NCBI RefSeq assembly: GCF_029360725.1
Contig: NZ_JARKMY010000001.1
Span: 1,240,001 to 1,304,000, forward strand
Length of the DNA stretch: 64,000 nt
Origin: Chryseolinea sp. H1M3-3
GTDB taxonomy: Bacteria; Bacteroidota; Bacteroidia; Cytophagales; Cyclobacteriaceae
Reading direction: 5' to 3'
Shown here: positions 60,193-64,000 of the stretch, in pieces
Numbering within the stretch: position 1 is the stretch's first letter
How the letters are laid out: each line of letters starts with the position of its first letter
The notes under the pieces: generated by a model
Database searches by the model: none
What the model saw: the letters and a program-made list of their open reading frames with translations, nothing else
What the model was told of the DNA's origin: nothing
Program-made: the position numbers and the translations under genes

Positions 60193-61971
60193 TTATGCTT
60201 GTTGTTTTTGAATCCATCGGTTTACAATGTTCTCCAAAACATCCAATGGAAGGCACCCATATTTCAACACTTCGTCATGAAAAAGCGCCAGGTTAAATTT
60301 ATTTCCCAGGGCGCTTTCCGCCTTCTTCCTCAACTCCAGGATTTTCAGTTGACCAATTTTATAGGAAAGGGCCTGAGCAGGAATTGCCATGTACCGTTCG
60401 ATTTCCGCAGTGGCATTCTGATCGTCAATGGCTTCATTATCTTTCATGTATTGAATAGCTTGTTCGCGGGTCCATCCTTTCGCATGAAGTCCCACATCAA
60501 CCACCAATCGAATTGCCCTGTGTATTTCATCTCCCAAATTGCCAAAATATTGATATGGGTCGGTATACAATCCCAGTTCCTTACCAAGTGATTCTGTATA
60601 GAGCGCCCAGCCCTCGCCATATGCTCCGTACCACAAAAACCTTCTGAATTTCGGAAGCTCCTCATTTTCATATTGCAATGCAATCTGGTAGTGGTGGCCT
60701 GGTATTGCTTCGTGAAGAAATAACGTCTCCATTCCGGTATAATTAAATGTTGATGCATTTAAAATCGGAACATAAAAAATTCCTGGTCGTGAGCCATCAG
60801 GTGTTCCTGGATTATATTCTGCACTGCTGGATGCCGCACGAAAAGCTTCTGTTTGGCGAACTTCAAATCCGGTTTTGGGAACCATATTAAACAGTTTTTT
60901 TAATTGTGGTTCCATTTTTTTATGGATTGCATTGAATCCTGCAATTACATCTTCGGGCGTCTTGTAAGGCGTAAACTTTTTGCTGCTATTTACATGTTCG
61001 AAAAAAGCTTTTAGGTTGCCTTTAAAACCCACAGCCGTTTTTATTTTTTCCATTTCCTGACGGATACGTGTCACCTCGCTTTGACCAATTTGAAATATGT
61101 CATCTGCCGAAAGATTGGTGGTAGTCCAAAAATTTATGAGATGCTGATAGTGCTCATTCCCCTTAGGAATATCGGAGAATCCGGCCGTTGTTCTCGTCTT
61201 TGGTATATATTCATCTCGTAGAAAATCGTGCAGTTTTTCGTAGCTGGGAACGATCTTATTTTTAATGGCATCCGCGTATGCCTGTGTGATCCTGTCCTTT
61301 TCAGGTGAGGGAATAGCATCAGGCATATTTTTTATCGGTTCCCAGAAAATACTTTTTTTCACATCCTCCACCATCATGTCTTTGGCTTGCGGTAGGACAC
61401 GTTCCATCAATACCTTCGGAAAAGTGTAGCCCATCGACAAGCCTTTCCTCATATTGACAATCGCCGTATCCACCCAGATCGCGAATCCATCTATACGAGC
61501 CAAAAAATTGTCATATTCTTTGACAGTCTTAAACGGTTGATAACTTTTACCACTTCCAATTTGCGGTATGGTAAGGGTCATTCCCCAAAATTGATGCACG
61601 GGCATGTAATGGTCGTTAAATTCCAGCGACCGCAAATTCACTTCCATTTCGCGCTTGAAAATATCATAACTCACCTGTTCTTGTTCCGAAAGGGAATCTC
61701 GATGATACGTGCTGAGCTCAGAATGAAATTTGGAATAGAAATTTTTGATATCAGTTCGGAAACCCTGGCTTATATCGTTCGGCAGTAAATGATTATAGCG
61801 GTTGTCACCAATTTGTGTTGCCTCTAATGGAAAGAACTTGAGTCGTTCTTCATAATATGTATCCAGCAAATCATTAAATGGTTTTTTCATTTCAGAGATT
61901 TTTTTATCCTCTTTTGGATTACACCCTGCCAATACAAGTACAAGAAACAGTAAGTAATAAAAGTTATACAT
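60193..61971 (-). CDS. DUF885 lipoprotein, probable metallopeptidase
   Basis: A 592-residue exported lipoprotein; the lipobox is 'LVLAGC' with Cys near residue 17. The DUF885 core occupies the rest, with a zinc-peptidase-like 'FLHEAIPGHHYQIALQYENE' (His-Glu...His-His, about 420-440) and a downstream 'YGEGWALYTESLGKELGLYT' providing the third ligand. Members are thought to be peptidases of the M32-like gluzincin type; substrates are unknown. It is upstream of nothing obvious; the TPM genes precede it on the same strand by 18 bases, so it may be co-transcribed with them. Confidence 0.85.
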   Translation of the reverse strand: MYNFYYLLFLVLVLAGCNPKEDKKISEMKKPFNDLLDTYYEERLKFFPLEATQIGDNRYNHLLPNDISQGFRTDIKNFYSKFHSELSTYHRDSLSEQEQVSYDIFKREMEVNLRSLEFNDHYMPVHQFWGMTLTIPQIGSGKSYQPFKTVKEYDNFLARIDGFAIWVDTAIVNMRKGLSMGYTFPKVLMERVLPQAKDMMVEDVKKSIFWEPIKNMPDAIPSPEKDRITQAYADAIKNKIVPSYEKLHDFLRDEYIPKTRTTAGFSDIPKGNEHYQHLINFWTTTNLSADDIFQIGQSEVTRIRQEMEKIKTAVGFKGNLKAFFEHVNSSKKFTPYKTPEDVIAGFNAIHKKMEPQLKKLFNMVPKTGFEVRQTEAFRAASSSAEYNPGTPDGSRPGIFYVPILNASTFNYTGMETLFLHEAIPGHHYQIALQYENEELPKFRRFLWYGAYGEGWALYTESLGKELGLYTDPYQYFGNLGDEIHRAIRLVVDVGLHAKGWTREQAIQYMKDNEAIDDQNATAEIERYMAIPAQALSYKIGQLKILELRKKAESALGNKFNLALFHDEVLKYGCLPLDVLENIVNRWIQKQQA

Positions 61972-61989
61972 ATGATGTGAATGATTTAA

Positions 61990-62916
61990 TTACCATGAAC
62001 CACTACTGCCGCCGCCACCGAAACTTCCACCTCCGCCAGAAAATCCTCCTGATGATCTGCCCCCACCCGATGACCATCCGGAGCCTGACGACCACCCTCT
62101 GCCACCTTGCGATTTTGCGGTAGCCATCTTCTTCGCCATTTTTTTCCCCCAATCGCTTCGGTTCAGCATTAGTTTTAATATCGGAAATCCGATAACGTAT
62201 GCTATCAAGACGGACACACCCGTAGCCGTTCCCAATACCACCATTGGGAAAGCTGCATAAAAAGGAATTAGAAAGGCGTATAAAAACCATCCACCACAAC
62301 CCGGAATAAACAGACCGAGGAACGTAAATACACCAAGAATTCCAAATACAAAGACGCTGATAAGAATGCGTGCTGGCCAGCCTAATTCAGCTGCATCGTC
62401 ATCGCCTGCCTGGTATTCTCCTCCAATAGCCCGGGTTATTCCTGTTATTGCCGCCAACACACCTTCGTCATATTTATTTTGCCGAAACTTCGGCGCTATT
62501 TCATTGCGAATGATCCTGCTGCTAAGTGCATCGGTTAATACTCCTTCCAACCCTTCTCCCACTTCGATGCGCATTTTATGATCGTCGATCGCAATGAGCA
62601 AAAGAACGCCGTTGTCTTTATTTTCGTCACCGAGTTTCCATTTCTCTGCTACACGGAGGGAGAATTCCTCGATAACTTCTCCTTCAAGCGAAGGAATAAT
62701 GAGTATCGCTATTTGGTTTGTTGTTGAATCTTCATAAGCGATAAGTTGCTTTTCGAGTTTATCTACCGTTTGTTGAGAAAGAATATGCGCTTCATCATGC
62801 ACGTGCAATCCCCAGAGTTCTGGAATTGCCCGTTGCGCTTGCACAGAAACGGTCGAAGAAATTGTCAACAGGACCAATAACGAATAGGCAAGCCGTTGTA
62901 TATTGATTTCTGACAT
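61990..62916 (-). CDS. TPM-domain protein with Gly/Ser-rich tail (second copy)
   Basis: An approximately 308-residue exported protein. Taking the ATG at 62916 gives a signal peptide ('LAYSLLVLLTISSTVSVQAQ'); the frame extends to 62964. A TPM domain (about 30-175) has 'VHDEAHILSQQTVDKLEKQL' and 'WKLGDENKDNGVLLLIAIDD', two transmembrane segments follow (about 200-260), and the tail is Gly/Ser-rich, ending 'GGGSSGSW'. Homologues are linked to membrane repair in Bacteroides (BA14k/Psb32-like TPM proteins), but the function is not defined. It is paralogous to the next gene, 62979-63722, with the same C-terminal motif. Confidence 0.83.
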   Translation of the reverse strand: MSEINIQRLAYSLLVLLTISSTVSVQAQRAIPELWGLHVHDEAHILSQQTVDKLEKQLIAYEDSTTNQIAILIIPSLEGEVIEEFSLRVAEKWKLGDENKDNGVLLLIAIDDHKMRIEVGEGLEGVLTDALSSRIIRNEIAPKFRQNKYDEGVLAAITGITRAIGGEYQAGDDDAAELGWPARILISVFVFGILGVFTFLGLFIPGCGGWFLYAFLIPFYAAFPMVVLGTATGVSVLIAYVIGFPILKLMLNRSDWGKKMAKKMATAKSQGGRGWSSGSGWSSGGGRSSGGFSGGGGSFGGGGSSGSW

Positions 62917-62978
62917 AACAAAAGAAAACATCCTGCTGATAAACGGATAAATTTTAAAATACATTTTACTTCATTAAG

Positions 62979-63722
62979 TTACCACGATCCGCTGGAGCCT
63001 CCTCCACCGAAACCGCCGCCACCTCCAAAACTTCCTCCAAAACCACCCCCTGATCCAGATCCCCAGGAACCACCACCCATTCCGCCTACCGGTCCAATCC
63101 ATCCGCGGCCCGATGACCAATGACCACCTCCGCCTCCACCTCGTCGGCTTCGTGAGGTGATGATGATTATAATAATAATGATAATAATAGTTAGCCAGGG
63201 CGACTTTTTAGAGTTTCGTTTTTTTACAACTGGCTCTTCGTTTACATACTCACCTCTTATCGCCTGAATAATGGCCATTACACCTGCTTCAACCCCGCCC
63301 TCATAATCGCCATTTCGAAAGCGTGGTGCAATTTCATTTCGAATGATTCGGCTAGCGATCGCATCCGTCAGCGCACCTTCTAATCCATAACCTGTTTCAA
63401 TCCTCATTTTGCGATCATTCACTGAAATTAAAAGCAAGACACCATTATCTTTATCGCTTTTGCCCAATTTCCACGCTTCAGCTACACGCAAAGAATACTC
63501 TTCCAGTGCATTGCCGTCCAACGAAGGGATAATAAGAATAGCAATTTGATTGGAAGTTGAATCACGTTCCGCCTGAAGTATTCTCTCAAGGCGGGAGGTG
63601 CGCTGTACAGATAAGATATCGGCCTCATCATGGACCCAATAACCTCCATGATCAGGTATGGCCGGCTGGCTATAAACTATCCTTGCAAAAAGAAGTATAA
63701 GCGATATAAGTGTAATTCTCAT
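62979..63722 (-). CDS. TPM-domain protein with Ile-run and Gly-rich tail (first copy)
   Basis: A 247-residue exported protein (signal peptide ending 'FARIVYSQ'). The TPM domain (about 25-165) contains 'WVHDEADILSVQRTSRLERI' and 'WKLGKSDKDNGVLLLISVND', the same blocks as in the paralogue downstream. The next segment is a transmembrane helix made of ten Ile codons in a row, then a 'SRSRR' stop-transfer and a Gly-rich tail ending 'GGGSSGSW'. It lies 62 bases upstream of the paralogue (15 from the longest reading of it), on the same strand, and 51 bases after the partial TPM-type gene at the right edge, so an operon is likely. Confidence 0.84.
   Translation of the reverse strand: MRITLISLILLFARIVYSQPAIPDHGGYWVHDEADILSVQRTSRLERILQAERDSTSNQIAILIIPSLDGNALEEYSLRVAEAWKLGKSDKDNGVLLLISVNDRKMRIETGYGLEGALTDAIASRIIRNEIAPRFRNGDYEGGVEAGVMAIIQAIRGEYVNEEPVVKKRNSKKSPWLTIIIIIIIIIITSRSRRGGGGGGHWSSGRGWIGPVGGMGGGSWGSGSGGGFGGSFGGGGGFGGGGSSGSW
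63159..63188 (-). repeat. Run of ten Ile codons (ATT/ATC/ATA)
   Basis: Ten consecutive isoleucine codons inside the TPM gene, forming a low-complexity trinucleotide-like tract. It encodes the middle of the single transmembrane helix. Slippage could change the helix length. Confidence 0.85.
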
Positions 63723-63773
63723 GCCATAAGCCCATTAGCAAGATCAGTATCAACTGCTGTGAGGCAAATATTT

Positions 63774-64000
63774 TTAAAACCGAAGATTGTCATGTAATTC
63801 ATTGGTGTCGTCATCCGTTTTCTTAAATCCTTTTTCCAATAATAATTTTCCGCACTGTTGAATACCATCCTCCATCGCCTCGACTATCTTTCCACGTCGA
63901 ATGTTGTTGATAATATCTTGAACTATTTGATCCCATTGTGCTTGCGCTACCACTTGGCTTATCCCCTTATCGGCCATGATAATAACTTCATGTTCAAAAA
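63774..64000 (-). CDS. TPM-domain family protein, truncated by right edge
   Basis: The frame is open to base 64000 on the minus strand, so its N-terminus is outside the window. The visible 75 residues read 'FEHEVIIMADKGISQVVAQA' and 'WDQIVQDIINNIRRGKIVEA', typical of the C-terminal half of the cytosolic or membrane-bound TPM proteins found next to LemA. The ATG at 63977 is internal. In Bacteroidota this gene usually follows lemA; that would be just off the window. Its gene begins an apparent operon with the two TPM proteins. Confidence 0.75.
   Translation of the reverse strand, partial: FEHEVIIMADKGISQVVAQAQWDQIVQDIINNIRRGKIVEAMEDGIQQCGKLLLEKGFKKTDDDTNELHDNLRF

Noticed and set aside
62003-62299. 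Open frame opposite or shifted within the TPM gene
   Set aside because: Gly/Ser-rich codons leave other frames open; the protein has no family features.
1-64000. CRISPR arrays, insertion sequences, prophage or defence genes
   Set aside because: No regularly spaced repeats, transposase or integrase motifs, or known defence families were found on either strand.

Overview
The window reads as chromosomal core sequence from a member of the Bacteroidota, most likely the order Cytophagales. This rests on several things seen together: a mutY-ssb-gldE-gldD gliding/secretion locus, a PorE-like TPR/propeller/OmpA lipoprotein, a SusC-type TonB receptor with an N-terminal carboxypeptidase-like domain, a 29-residue COX24-type basic protein, TAnnTTTG promoter elements (one with a perfect TTTG-N19 partner in front of tRNA-Phe), little use of Shine-Dalgarno sequences and several TTG starts. 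I see no transposase, integrase, phage gene, CRISPR array or toxin/defence island.

Layout. 1-3.8 kb: a DksA/TraR-like protein (cut by the left edge), scpB, an RluB-type pseudouridine synthase with a long basic tail, and a membrane histidine kinase. 3.84-4.0 kb: a complete tRNA-Phe unit (promoter, gene, terminator). 4.1-8.9 kb: two Fe-S electron-transfer proteins, a small conserved protein and the PorE-like lipoprotein. 8.9-11.6 kb: two fatty-acid desaturases flanking an ECF41-like sigma factor. 11.6-20.3 kb: RhlE helicase, MutS, an exported methyltransferase, a TrmH-type RNA methyltransferase, PurM, an acyl-CoA dehydrogenase and a membrane metallopeptidase. 20.5-23.0 kb: a TonB-dependent receptor behind a TPP riboswitch. 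23.1-28.0 kb: a biotinyl carrier protein, pyrH-frr, and the opposing cluster HU, TPR protein, COX24-like mini-gene, RNase G. 28.0-32.3 kb: mutY, ssb, gldE, gldD and a lipoprotein of unknown function.

32.3-45.6 kb: M20 dipeptidase, radical SAM protein, PLP deaminase, 2'-5' RNA ligase-like protein, fumarase, a SPOR-like coiled-coil protein, a collagen-like exported protein, recJ, lptB, a GH3-type adenylating enzyme, a UPF0316 membrane protein and radA. 45.7-64 kb: two DUF3857/transglutaminase-like paralogues, an SDR, a lipid A-type acyltransferase, a SNF2 helicase, a LolC/E-type permease, rbfA, a polytopic membrane protein, rpiB, tatC, glyA, a DUF885 lipoprotein, two TPM-domain proteins and a third TPM-type gene cut by the right edge.

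Most of the window is housekeeping. The points most worth a second look are: (i) the ECF41-like sigma factor whose SnoaL-like regulatory tail is almost absent, with a TGTCACA-N15-TGTC site in front of the adjacent desaturase; (ii) the TPP-riboswitch-controlled receptor; (iii) the paired DUF3857 proteins, one keeping Cys/His and one having lost both; (iv) the 29-codon COX24-like gene and paired hairpins ahead of RNase G; and (v) a collagen-like Gly-rich exported protein. I do not see a clear multi-gene system that is wholly new.
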